Below are positions 1 through 8,027 of a stretch of 64,000 nt of DNA, piece after piece. Source of the stretch: Amycolatopsis roodepoortensis (GTDB lineage Bacteria; Actinomycetota; Actinomycetes; Mycobacteriales; Pseudonocardiaceae); NCBI RefSeq assembly GCF_014873915.1, contig NZ_JADBEJ010000001.1, positions 1,240,001 to 1,304,000 on the forward strand, in the 5' to 3' direction. A model generated the notes under the pieces. That model did no database searches and was not told the origin of the DNA. It saw nothing but the letters and a program-made list of their open reading frames with translations. The position numbers were made by a program, and so were the translations under genes. Position 1 is the first letter of the stretch; every line of letters starts with the position of its first letter.

Positions 1-30
1 TTAACCCGGACAACTCATGTCCGAGATAAT
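1..30 (+). promoter_or_regulatory. putative promoter of the Rrf2 regulator gene
   Basis: A -10-like GATAAT lies at 25-30. A weak -35-like TTAACC lies at 1-6, 18 bases upstream. Both overlap the inverted repeats at 7-23 and 32-52, which fits autoregulation. The left edge of the window cuts off anything further upstream. Confidence 0.4.
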
Positions 31-52
31 ACTCGGATACATTGTGTCCGAG
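7..52. promoter_or_regulatory. two putative Rrf2 operators
   Basis: There are two dyads directly upstream of the Rrf2 gene. The first is a perfect 6-bp inverted repeat, CGGACA-5-TGTCCG, at 7-23. The second is CTCGGATAC-3-GTGTCCGAG at 32-52, with 9-bp arms and one mismatch. Both carry the half-site (C)GGA...TCCG and flank or overlap the -10-like element. Autorepression by the adjacent regulator is inferred. Confidence 0.5.
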
Positions 53-78
53 TCAAGAGGCGGGTTAGAGTCATCCGG

Positions 79-561
79 GTGAAGATGTCCGGTGGGGTCG
101 AGTGGGCACTGCACTGCTGTGTCGTGCTGACCTCGGTCGACGAACCCGCGCCCGCCGCGCGCCTGGCGCAGCTGCACGACGTCTCGCCGAGTTACCTCGC
201 GAAGCAGCTCCAGGCGCTTTCCCGGGCCGGCCTCATCCGGTCGGTGCAGGGGAAGGCCGGGGGATACGCCCTCACCCGGCCGCCTTCGGAGATCACCGTG
301 CTCGACGTCGTCGAGGCCATCGACGGCCCTGGCCCAGCCTTCGTCTGCACCGAGATCCGGCAGCGCGGCCCGATGGCGACGCCGTCCGAGGCGTGCACCG
401 CGCCGTGCGCCATCAGCCGCGCGATGGCGAACGCCGAAGTCCAGTGGCGGGCGGCGTTGCGCGCGGTCTCCATCGCGGATCTGGCCGACGACGTCCGGGG
501 CGACTACGGTCCGGGCGCGCTCGCCGGGATCGGCGCGTGGTTCAAGGCCGCCGAGGGGTAG
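79..561 (+). CDS. Rrf2-family transcriptional regulator, possible Fe-S sensor
   Basis: This 160-residue protein has the Rrf2 winged helix at about residues 8-75, including SYLAKQLQALSRAGL and the wing-like GKAGGYALTRP. Three cysteines (C90, C106, C110) sit in the region where IscR, NsrR and RsrR bind an iron-sulfur cluster, so a redox or NO sensor is plausible. A C-x15-C-x3-C spacing is not the classic IscR one. The start is GTG; an in-frame ATG follows two codons later. Two dyads upstream suggest autoregulation. It is convergent with the MFS exporter gene, with a 20-bp overlap of the 3' ends. Confidence 0.88.
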   Translation: MKMSGGVEWALHCCVVLTSVDEPAPAARLAQLHDVSPSYLAKQLQALSRAGLIRSVQGKAGGYALTRPPSEITVLDVVEAIDGPGPAFVCTEIRQRGPMATPSEACTAPCAISRAMANAEVQWRAALRAVSIADLADDVRGDYGPGALAGIGAWFKAAEG

Positions 562-1837
562 CGGGCATCAGCGCGGTCGCGACCATGGTCGCCACCACCA
601 CTGCCGCCGCGAGCGAGAACGCCCGCACCACGGAATGACCGTGCAGGAAGACGGTGCCGAGCACCGCGATGCCCAGCGTCGCGCCCACCTGCTGCACCGC
701 GTTCAGCAGCCCCGCCGCCGATCCGGTCTCATGTGGACGGACGACGGACAGCGCCGCGGTGAAGAACGGCACCGTGAACAGTCCCAGGCCGAGTCCGCCG
801 ATCCCGAGCGCGAGCGGCAGCGGACCGGTCATGGCCAGCAGAATTCCCGCGAGCAACAGTGCCAGGCCGGCGAAGGCGACACGCGATCCGTACCGGGGCA
901 CGAGCCATTTGCCCGCCACCCAAGAAGAAACCGCCAGCCCGCCCGACCACGGCAGCAGCGTCAGCCCGGACGCGAGCACGCCGAGACCCTTGTCGAGCTG
1001 CTGGTGCAGGACCACCACGAGCATCATCCCGTTCATCACGGCGAAGAACAGCGTCGACGCCGCCAGCGCCGCGGGGAAACCGCGGTGTGCGAACAAGCTC
1101 GGCTCTACCAGGGGATGACGCCGGTTCCGCTGGTGGAATCCGAACAGGACCAGCACGGCGGCGCCGGTGGCGAAGAGACTCCAGCTCCACCGGTCGATCA
1201 GCGGGTACACCAGAAGCCCGATGCCGAGCGAGGCGAGCAAGGTGCCGGGCACGTCCAGCCGGACCGGATGTCCGGCGCGGTCTTCCGGCAGCAGCCTTCC
1301 GGCCACGAGCACCACGATCGAGATCGGCACGTTCACCAGGAACGCCGCCCGCCACGAGACCAGGTCCGTCAGCAGGGCGCCCAGCAGCGGCCCGCTCACG
1401 GCGGACAGGCCGACCACCGGCCCGTTCCAGCCCAGCGCGGCCGACAGTGCCGGGCCGGAGAACAGGACCTTGATCAAGCCGAAGGTCTGCGGGATCACCA
1501 GTGCCGCCGCCATGCCCTGCACGGCTCGCGCGCCGGTCAGCGCGCCGGTGCCCGGTGCGAGCGCGCAGCACAACGAGGCCAGGGCGAACACGGCGACGCC
1601 GGACAGGAACACGCGTCGGCGGCCCAGCAGGTCGCCGAGCCTTCCGCCGGTGATCAGGAGTACCGCGAAAGGGAGGGTGTACGCGGCGCCGAACCATTGG
1701 ATGGCGGAGGCGGGGCCGCCGAGATCCGCGTGGATCGCCGGACCGGCGACCTGGGTGATCGTGGCGTCCAGCACGTTCATCGCCTCCGCCGCGAGCAGCG
1801 TGGCGAGCGGAACCGATCGGGTCTTCGTCAGTTGCAT
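542..1837 (-). CDS. MFS drug/proton antiporter (DHA2-like, EmrB/QacA type)
   Basis: This 431-residue polytopic membrane protein has an N-terminal AAEAMNVLDATITQVAGP segment typical of DHA2 exporters (motif D1-like) and the GGRLGDLLGRRRVF loop-2/3 signature. It probably expels a hydrophobic or cationic compound using the proton gradient. The ATG at 1837 places translation at the first transmembrane segment; an upstream extension in the same frame reads as unlikely sequence. The gene is divergent from the AsnC/Lrp regulator across 67 bp, the usual position for a dedicated regulator. The substrate cannot be read from sequence. Confidence 0.85.
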   Translation of the reverse strand: MQLTKTRSVPLATLLAAEAMNVLDATITQVAGPAIHADLGGPASAIQWFGAAYTLPFAVLLITGGRLGDLLGRRRVFLSGVAVFALASLCCALAPGTGALTGARAVQGMAAALVIPQTFGLIKVLFSGPALSAALGWNGPVVGLSAVSGPLLGALLTDLVSWRAAFLVNVPISIVVLVAGRLLPEDRAGHPVRLDVPGTLLASLGIGLLVYPLIDRWSWSLFATGAAVLVLFGFHQRNRRHPLVEPSLFAHRGFPAALAASTLFFAVMNGMMLVVVLHQQLDKGLGVLASGLTLLPWSGGLAVSSWVAGKWLVPRYGSRVAFAGLALLLAGILLAMTGPLPLALGIGGLGLGLFTVPFFTAALSVVRPHETGSAAGLLNAVQQVGATLGIAVLGTVFLHGHSVVRAFSLAAAVVVATMVATALMPATPRRP

Positions 1838-1904
1838 GATCGAGATCGTGCGGTGAAGATGACGTCTGTTCCATGAATCCCGGATCGGATGGACGAAATA
1901 TTCC

Positions 1905-2855
1905 ATGCTCGACGACATCGACCGCGCTTTGATCCACGCCCTGCAGATCGACGCGCGTGCGCCGTTCAGCCGGATCGGGGCGGTGCTCGGTGTCTCGACC
2001 CAGACCGTCGCCCGGCGCTACCAGCGGCTCCGCGCCGAATCCGGATTGCGTGTCGTCGGCCTGCCCGATCCCGACCGGACGGGTCTGACGCAGTGGCTGG
2101 TGCGGCTCAGCGCGCAGCCGGCCACCGCGCGGACGCTCGCCCGTTCGCTGGCGAAGCGGCCGGACACGTCCTGGGTCAAGCTCACCTCGGGTGGCACGGA
2201 GATCGTGACGATCGCGCACACACCGCGACACGAGCAGAGCGCCATGCTGCTGCACGACATCCCGCGCACCGCGAGCGTCACGGCGGTGTCCGCGCATTTC
2301 ATCCTGCACACCTACCTCGGCGGCCCGACGGCGTGGCGCGGACGGGTCGCCGCGCTGACGGAGGATCAGCAGGAGGCGTTGCGGCCGGCGGAATCCGTCG
2401 CCGGCGACAGCCCTCTGACGGCGGCGGACCACGCGCTGATCGCCGCACTCCGGCACGACGGGCGGGCGAGCATCGCGGATCTCGCCGCGGCGGCGGGGCC
2501 GGCCCCGGCGACCGCGGCTCGCCGTCTGGCGGATCTCCGCGCCCGGGGCGCGCTCTTCTTCGACGTCGAGATCAGCGCGGCCCTGTACGGCGTGACCACG
2601 CAGGCGTTCCTGTGGATGGCCGTCGCGCCGGCCGATCTCGACGAGGTGGCGACGACGCTGGCCACTCACGAGGAGCTCGCCGTCGTCGTCGCCACCACCG
2701 GGCCCACCAACCTGGCCGCGCAGGCGCTATGCCCGGATCCCGCCGCGCTACACCACTACCTCACGCACCGGCTCGGCGCGCTGCGTGCGATCCACACGGT
2801 GCACACCGCGCCGGTGCTGGAGATCGTGAAGGCGGTCGGACCGCTCACGCCTTGA
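1905..2855 (+). CDS. AsnC/Lrp-family regulator with two HTH modules
   Basis: This 316-residue regulator has two Lrp/AsnC-type helix-turn-helix segments. The first is at about residues 1-52 (starting DDIDRALIHALQIDAR) and the second at about 168-222 (starting TAADHALIAALRHDGR). Each is followed by an alpha/beta effector-like region. Classical Lrp proteins are about 150 residues, so this is the tandem-duplicated actinobacterial form, probably acting as a pseudo-dimer. It is divergent from the MFS exporter and is its most likely regulator. The 3' end overlaps the convergent NmrA-like gene by 11 bp. Confidence 0.85.
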   Translation: MLDDIDRALIHALQIDARAPFSRIGAVLGVSTQTVARRYQRLRAESGLRVVGLPDPDRTGLTQWLVRLSAQPATARTLARSLAKRPDTSWVKLTSGGTEIVTIAHTPRHEQSAMLLHDIPRTASVTAVSAHFILHTYLGGPTAWRGRVAALTEDQQEALRPAESVAGDSPLTAADHALIAALRHDGRASIADLAAAAGPAPATAARRLADLRARGALFFDVEISAALYGVTTQAFLWMAVAPADLDEVATTLATHEELAVVVATTGPTNLAAQALCPDPAALHHYLTHRLGALRAIHTVHTAPVLEIVKAVGPLTP

Positions 2856-3651
2856 ACCGGTCGGCGTGCTCGGCGACCCACTGCGCGAAGGTGCGGGCAG
2901 GGCGTCCGGTCACCTTCTCGATCGTGTCGACGACGGTGCGCGCCTCCACCGGCGGATCGCTGTGCCAGCCGACGACGTACTCGGCGTCCGCGACCGAGAC
3001 GCCTTCGGCCAGCAGCCGGTCGATCGCCTGCTGCCGCGTGATCCGCTCCAGCGCGATGTCACGGCCGACGCCGGAGCCGAGGATCGCGATCCGTTCGCTC
3101 GTGGTCAGCGCTTCCGGGCCGGTGAGGTTGTAGACCTTGCCCGAATGCCCGTCCTCCACGAGCGCGGTGGCGGCGACGGCGCCGATGTCGCCCTCGTGCA
3201 CGACCGCGCTCGGGAGGTCGAACGGCTCACGGACCACGCCGTCGGTGCGGACGGAGTCGACCCAGGTCAGGGCGTTGGACATGAACTCCTGCGGCTCCAG
3301 CCGCGTCCACTCGACGCCGGATTCGGCCATGGCCTGTTCCGTCGGCCCGACGTAGCCGCCCCAGACGACGGTCATGCGCCGGACACCCGCGTCCACGGCA
3401 CGTTTGACCAGGTCGGCGCCGACGTCGGCGAGCCCCGCCGTCACGGTGATGTGCAGCCGGGTGACGCCGTCGAGGGCGTCGTTCAGCGTTTCCGGCGCGG
3501 TGTGCGTGCCTTCCACGAGTTCGACGCCTGCCGGAAGCCGCGCCGCGGCGGGGTTCCTGCTGAGTGCCCGGACGCGTTCCCCGCGGCGGACGAGTTCGGT
3601 GACGACGTGGCGGCCGGTGTTCCCGGTGGCGCCGGTTACCAAGACGGTCAT
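2845..3651 (-). CDS. NmrA-type NAD(P)-binding protein (atypical SDR)
   Basis: This 268-residue protein begins MTVLVTGATGNTGR, a glycine-rich Rossmann motif of NmrA/atypical SDR proteins such as quinone oxidoreductase QOR2 or azoreductase-like proteins. The WGGYVGPTEQAMAESGVEWT stretch fits the NmrA fold, in which the YxxxK active site is usually missing. It could be a redox-sensing or NAD(P)H:quinone-type enzyme. It is transcribed alone, divergent from the small membrane protein gene. Confidence 0.82.
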   Translation of the reverse strand: MTVLVTGATGNTGRHVVTELVRRGERVRALSRNPAAARLPAGVELVEGTHTAPETLNDALDGVTRLHITVTAGLADVGADLVKRAVDAGVRRMTVVWGGYVGPTEQAMAESGVEWTRLEPQEFMSNALTWVDSVRTDGVVREPFDLPSAVVHEGDIGAVAATALVEDGHSGKVYNLTGPEALTTSERIAILGSGVGRDIALERITRQQAIDRLLAEGVSVADAEYVVGWHSDPPVEARTVVDTIEKVTGRPARTFAQWVAEHADRFKA

Positions 3652-3792
3652 GAGTGATTCCCTTCGTTTCCCGTGACGTTAAAAGCTCAAGTAATGTGGA
3701 GGTCAAGCGGACCGATCAGGAATCGAGAAGCGTCGAGGTGCACGGGATCCCTAGCGTCTTCGCCACAGGCAAAACGACTCCAGGAGGTTCCC

Positions 3793-4008
3793 GTGAGCAA
3801 GCGGATCCGGACGTTCCACCGGTGGACGTCGCTCGTCTTCGTCGCCACCGTCGTCGTGTGCTTCGTGGTCGTCGCGTCGGGCGACCCGGCCGAATGGGTG
3901 CTCTACACCCCACTGCCGCCGCTCTTCCTGCTGATGTTCAGCGGTCTCTACCTGTTCGCGCTGCCGTATACCGCCAAGCGGCGGAACCGGCGGCGCGTGG
4001 CCGGGTGA
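3793..4008 (+). CDS. small two-helix membrane protein of unknown function
   Basis: The 71-residue product has two hydrophobic segments, about residues 11-30 (around VFVATVVVCFVVVASG) and 38-58 (around LPPLFLLMFSGLYLFALPY). It ends in a basic tail (KRRNRRRV), which by the positive-inside rule predicts a cytoplasmic C-terminus. GTG at 3793 was chosen because AGGAGG lies at 3782-3787; the longer in-frame ATG versions have no such site. Similar small proteins are common in actinomycetes, but no function is assigned. Confidence 0.72.
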   Translation: MSKRIRTFHRWTSLVFVATVVVCFVVVASGDPAEWVLYTPLPPLFLLMFSGLYLFALPYTAKRRNRRRVAG

Positions 4009-4065
4009 CTCGCCGAGTCTTAGTTCATGGCAAAAATTAACACTCGCCGTACCGGCCGGAAACCC

Positions 4066-4094
4066 TTGACGCGGCCGCCGGGTCCGGTGAGGAT
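4066..4094 (+). promoter_or_regulatory. possible promoter of the GH3 glucosidase gene
   Basis: TTGACG (4066-4071) is followed after 17 bases by GAGGAT (4089-4094). This would start transcription about 18 bases before the ATG at 4119. No convincing Shine-Dalgarno precedes that ATG, so the transcript may have a very short leader. The -10 element is weak. Confidence 0.35.
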
Positions 4095-4118
4095 CGGCCG
4101 GTCCCCGCCTTCCGCAGA

Positions 4119-6752
4119 ATGGACCAGACCATGGCAAGACGTGCCCGTGCGCGCCGAAGTCCGCTGATCGCCTTGATGAGTCTCACGCTGCTCGGCGGGG
4201 CCGTGGTCGCCACGCCCGCCGCCGTCGCCGCCGAACAACCGGTGATCGGGAAGCCCGCGTTCGACCGGGACGGCTGTGCCCGGATCGAGAAGAGCCTGCC
4301 GACGCTCGCCGACTGGCCGAAGGTCGAAAGCCGGTTCAAGGGCAAGGGCGGGGACGAGAAGCGGATCGCCCGGATCCTCGAAGGGATGACCCTGGAGGAG
4401 AAGGTCGGGCAGATGACGCAGCCCGAGATCGCGGCGATCACCCCCGACGAGGTCCGGCAGTACTCGATCGGCTCGGTCCTCAACGGCGGCGGTTCGTGGC
4501 CGAACAAGGACAAGCACGCCTCCCAGCAGGACTGGCTGAAGCTCGCGGACGCCTACTGGGACGCCGCGAAGGGCAGCCGGACGAAGATCCCGGTGATCTG
4601 GGGTATCGACGCCGTGCACGGCAACAACAACGTGTACGGCGCCACCGTCTTCCCGCACAACATCGGTCTCGGCGCGGCGCACGATCCGTGCCTGGTGCGC
4701 GACGTCTCCGCGGCGACGGCCCGGCAGATCCGCGCCACCGGCCAGGACTGGGCCTTCGCGCCGACGCTGGCCGTCGTGAAGGACGACCGCTGGGGCCGCA
4801 CCTACGAAGGGTTCTCCGAGGACCCGCGGATCACCCGGGCCTACGGTTACGAGGCGATCAACGGTCTCCAGGACGGCTCGACCAAACGCATCGGCTACAA
4901 CGGCGTGATCGGCACCGCCAAGCACTTCATCGGGGACGGCGGCACCCTCAAGGGCCAGGACCAGGGCGTCAACCCGGCGTCCGAAGCCGAGATGATCAAC
5001 GTCCACGGGCAGGGCTACTACGGCGCGCTCGCGGCGGGTTCCCAGACCGTGATGGTGTCGTTCAACAGCTGGACCAACGCCGAACTCGGTATCGACGAGG
5101 GCAAGCTGCACGGCAGCGACAAGGCGCTGAACCAGATCCTCAAGGGCAAGATGGGCTTCGACGGCCTCGTCGTGTCCGACTGGAACGGTATCGGCCAGGT
5201 TCCCGGCTGCACCAACGCTTCCTGCCCGCAGGCGATCAACGCCGGCATCGACATCGTGATGGTGCCGAACGACTGGAAGGCGTTCATCGCCAACACCGTG
5301 GCCCAGGTCGAGGACGGCCGGATCCCGCTTTCGCGGATCGACGACGCGGTGACCCGGATCCTGCGCGTCAAGCTGCGTTCGGGACTGTACGAGGCGCAGA
5401 AGCCGTCGGACCGGTCCTACGCCAACTCCGACGAGGCGCTGAAGGAGACCTGGCTGGCGCGCGACGCCGTCCGTTCGTCGCAGACTTTGCTGAAGAACAA
5501 CGGCAACGTGCTGCCGCTGAAGCCGAAGTCGAAGGTCCTCGTGGTCGGCAAGAGCGCGGACAGCATCCAGAACCAGACCGGTGGCTGGACGCTGAGCTGG
5601 CAGGGGACCGGCAACACCAACGCCGATTTCCCCAATGCGACCTCGATCCTCGCCGGGCTCAAGCAGCAGCTCGGTGACGTCAACGTCACCTTCGACGAGA
5701 AGGGCGACACGGATCCGAAGGGCTACGACGCCGTCATCGCCGTCATCGGTGAGACCCCGTACGCGGAAGGCGTCGGCGACCTGACCCGCAAGACGCTGGA
5801 GGCTTCGAAGCTCTACCCCGAGGATCTGGCCGTCCTGGACAAGGTCCGCGGCAAGGGCGCTCCCGTCGTCACCGTCTACGTCGGCGGCCGCCCGCTGTAC
5901 ATGAACAAGGAGCTCAACCGCTCCGACGCGTTCGTCGCGGCGTGGCTGCCCGGTACCGAAGGCGGCGGTGTCGCCGACGTCCTGCTCAAGGGTGGCTTCA
6001 AGGGCACGCTGCCGTACTCGTGGCCGAAGAGCGCGTGTCAGACGCCGCTGAACGCGGGTTCGGCAGACTACGACCCGCTGTTCAAACTCGGCTACGGCCT
6101 CAAGACCGGCCAGCGCGTCACCATCGGCCAGCTGGACGAGACGGCCGGGCCCGTGACGTGCGGCTCGACCGGTGGCGGCGGCACGGCGACCGAGGATCTC
6201 GAAGTGTTCAACCGCACCGATGTCGCGCCGTACAAGGGTTTCATCGGCTCGGCCGAGAACTGGGGCGGTACCGAGATCGGTCCCGACGGCGCCGCCTCGC
6301 ACGCCGAGATCAGCGTCGTTCAGTCGGACGTCAACGTGCAGCAGGACGGGCTCAAGTCGACCTGGACCGGCACCGGGCCGGCGCAGCTCTACTTCCAGAA
6401 CCCGGCCGGTACCAACGATCTGCGGGGCTACCTCAACGCCGACGCGGCGCTGGAGTTCGACATGATCGTGCACGAGGCGCCCGCCGGCCGGACGGTGATC
6501 AGCATGCACTGCGTCTACCCGTGCTTCTCCGAGGTGAACGCGACCAAGCTGTTCACCGATCTGGCGGGAGCGCCGAAGTCGACGGTGAAGATCCCGGTGT
6601 CGTGCTTCGCCAACGGGCTCGACCTGGAGAACGTCAACACGCCGTTCCTGGTCTACACGGACGCGAAGTTCTCCGCGTCGTTCGCGAACGTGCGGTGGGT
6701 GCCCAAGGGAGCACAGGACCCTGATGCGAGGCCTTGCTCGAGTCTGAGCTGA
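4119..6752 (+). CDS. secreted GH3 beta-glucosidase/exo-beta-glucanase with C-terminal ExoP-like domain
   Basis: This is an 877-residue enzyme. A signal peptide covers about residues 1-38, with predicted cleavage after AVAA. The GH3 N-terminal TIM barrel includes the KHFIGDGGT substrate-site motif and the nucleophile Asp354 in VVSDWNG. The GH3 C-terminal alpha/beta domain follows (VGKSADSIQNQTGGWT, typical of ExoP/barley ExoI-type enzymes), up to about 680. A Gly-rich linker leads to a ~180-residue beta-sandwich carbohydrate-binding-like domain of the ExoP type. It probably releases glucose from beta-1,3/1,4-glucans outside the cell. ATG 4131 is an alternative start. It is monocistronic and convergent with the AKR gene. 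Confidence 0.9.
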   Translation: MDQTMARRARARRSPLIALMSLTLLGGAVVATPAAVAAEQPVIGKPAFDRDGCARIEKSLPTLADWPKVESRFKGKGGDEKRIARILEGMTLEEKVGQMTQPEIAAITPDEVRQYSIGSVLNGGGSWPNKDKHASQQDWLKLADAYWDAAKGSRTKIPVIWGIDAVHGNNNVYGATVFPHNIGLGAAHDPCLVRDVSAATARQIRATGQDWAFAPTLAVVKDDRWGRTYEGFSEDPRITRAYGYEAINGLQDGSTKRIGYNGVIGTAKHFIGDGGTLKGQDQGVNPASEAEMINVHGQGYYGALAAGSQTVMVSFNSWTNAELGIDEGKLHGSDKALNQILKGKMGFDGLVVSDWNGIGQVPGCTNASCPQAINAGIDIVMVPNDWKAFIANTVAQVEDGRIPLSRIDDAVTRILRVKLRSGLYEAQKPSDRSYANSDEALKETWLARDAVRSSQTLLKNNGNVLPLKPKSKVLVVGKSADSIQNQTGGWTLSWQGTGNTNADFPNATSILAGLKQQLGDVNVTFDEKGDTDPKGYDAVIAVIGETPYAEGVGDLTRKTLEASKLYPEDLAVLDKVRGKGAPVVTVYVGGRPLYMNKELNRSDAFVAAWLPGTEGGGVADVLLKGGFKGTLPYSWPKSACQTPLNAGSADYDPLFKLGYGLKTGQRVTIGQLDETAGPVTCGSTGGGGTATEDLEVFNRTDVAPYKGFIGSAENWGGTEIGPDGAASHAEISVVQSDVNVQQDGLKSTWTGTGPAQLYFQNPAGTNDLRGYLNADAALEFDMIVHEAPAGRTVISMHCVYPCFSEVNATKLFTDLAGAPKSTVKIPVSCFANGLDLENVNTPFLVYTDAKFSASFANVRWVPKGAQDPDARPCSSLS

Positions 6753-6784
6753 CCTCGACGCCGGGGTCGTCGCTGGCCCGGCAT

Positions 6785-6837
6785 GACGCGAGAGCCACTT
6801 TCGCGACCTTCAAGGTTGCGAAAGTGGCTTTCGCGTC
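6785..6837. repeat. inverted repeat of the GCGAAAGTGGCTTTCGC family
   Basis: The 26-bp arms (6785-6810 and 6812-6837) match with two mismatches. Each arm contains the core GAAAGCCACTTTC or its complement. It lies just after the GH3 stop codon in a convergent region and may act as a transcription terminator. The same core recurs at 34014, 42741, 53059 and 53152. Confidence 0.7.
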
Positions 6838-6899
6838 TTCGGGGAGCGGTCGGCCGGGGTGTGTGCCCACGGGGACATCGAGCGGCGGTTCGGCGTGAC

Positions 6900-7042
6900 T
6901 GGACGGACGACACACGTGATCCGACGGACGACACGCGTGTCCAGACGGACGACACGCGCGTGGGCTCGGCCGCGCACCGTGTCGTCCGTCCGATCACGCG
7001 TGTCGTCCAGCCAATCACGCGTGTCGTCCGTCTGATCACGCG
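6900..7042. repeat. trimeric ~21-bp inverted-repeat element, copy 1
   Basis: Left arm: three direct units of about 20 bp (6901, 6921, 6941) sharing ACGGACGACACRCG. Right arm: three units of exactly 21 bp (6979/6980, 7000, 7021) sharing GTGTCGTCC...ATCACGC, the reverse complement of the left. A short GC-rich spacer separates the arms. The element sits between the convergent GH3 and AKR genes. Copy 2 (21674) has a different unit but the same 3+3 design; copy 3 (46357) has the same unit. It could fold into a ~60-bp stem at the mRNA 3' ends. Confidence 0.8.
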
Positions 7043-7059
7043 AGTTCGCACCGCCCGCG

Positions 7060-8025
7060 TCAGGTGGTCGCGGGCGGCGACCAGGTCAGCCGCGGATCCG
7101 TCTGCACGAAACTGCCCAGCAGGTGATCGATCCGCGTCAGCGCGTCGAGGTCCAGCACCACGCCCGCCGCCTTCGCGTTCTCGGTCACCTGGGCGGCGGT
7201 GCTCGCGCCGGTCACCACGGAGGCGACGGTGTTGTGCTGCAACGTCCACGCGAGCGCCAGCTGAGCCATGGTCAGCCCGGCCTCGTCGGCGACGCCGCGC
7301 AGCATGCCGACGCGTTCGAGGAGGTCCGGCAGGAGCAGCGGCCGCGTTTCGATCGCCTTGGCGCCCCGTGAGCCCGGCGGGATCTCGCCCGGCCGGTACT
7401 TGCCGGTCAGCACGCCCTGTGCGAGGGGGACGGACGCGAACTGCCCGATCCCCGAGCGTTCGCACACCGGCATCACCTGGGCCTCGGCGACCCGCCACAG
7501 CATCGAGTAGTGCGGCTGGTTCGCGATGAGCGGGACGCCGTGCCGCTCGGCGATCGGCCGCGCCTCCAGCAGTTGCTCCGCCGTCCATTCCGCGGTGCCC
7601 GCGTAGAGGATCTTCCCCTGCCGCACCAGATCCGAAAGCGCGAGGAACGTCTCCTCCAGCGGAGTGCGGTAGTCGAACCGCAGCAGCTGGTAGACGTCGA
7701 TGTAGTCGGTGCGGAGCCGCCGGAGCGAGCCGTGCAGCGACGTGACCAGGTGTTTGCGGCTGAGGCCGGCGTCGTTGACACCCGGGCCTTCCGGCCAAAA
7801 GGCGCCCGTGCACAGGACGAGATCGTCGCGGCGGGCGTGGCTCAGCGCCGCGGCGAGGTTCTCTTCGGCGGCGCCGCCGTCCCAGGCCGCGGCGGTGTGG
7901 AAGGTCGTGATGCCCGCGTCGAGCGCGGCCTGCACGCATTCCGCGCCGTCCTGGTGGGTGAGCCAGTTGCCGTAGGAGATCTCACTGACGGACAAGCCGC
8001 TCGCGCCGAGCCTGCGGTACTCCAT
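7060..8025 (-). CDS. aldo/keto reductase-like protein lacking the catalytic tetrad
   Basis: This 321-residue protein has a TIM-barrel fold of the AKR superfamily and resembles the Kv-beta/AKR6 group (AFWP, GLSRKH, TDYIDVYQLLRFDYRTP). Aligned by eye, all four catalytic positions are changed: Asp to His43 (TTFHTA), Tyr to Trp48 (AAAW), Lys to Gly74 (LCTG) and His/Asn to Leu115 (YQLLR). NADPH may still bind (TGASTAAQVTENAKA), but normal carbonyl reduction is not expected. ATG 8025 has GAAGAGGTGACC just upstream and lies 2 bp after the SDR stop, so the two are an operon. The role may be sensory or structural. Confidence 0.85.
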   Translation of the reverse strand: MEYRRLGASGLSVSEISYGNWLTHQDGAECVQAALDAGITTFHTAAAWDGGAAEENLAAALSHARRDDLVLCTGAFWPEGPGVNDAGLSRKHLVTSLHGSLRRLRTDYIDVYQLLRFDYRTPLEETFLALSDLVRQGKILYAGTAEWTAEQLLEARPIAERHGVPLIANQPHYSMLWRVAEAQVMPVCERSGIGQFASVPLAQGVLTGKYRPGEIPPGSRGAKAIETRPLLLPDLLERVGMLRGVADEAGLTMAQLALAWTLQHNTVASVVTGASTAAQVTENAKAAGVVLDLDALTRIDHLLGSFVQTDPRLTWSPPATT

Positions 8026-8027
8026 GG

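Noticed and set aside
4020..6509. Long minus-strand open frame opposite the GH3 gene
   Set aside because: The composition is typical of antisense of GC-rich genes, and the GH3 enzyme on the plus strand explains the region.
6900..7042. CRISPR array
   Set aside because: Units are directly abutting with no unique spacers, the two arms are inverted relative to each other, and no cas genes are present.
6783..7529. Short protein with TDDTR repeats read through the repeat element at 6900
   Set aside because: The repeats are explained by the DNA inverted-repeat structure, and the frame runs antisense into the AKR gene. The same peptide repeats occur in reading frames across the other copy.
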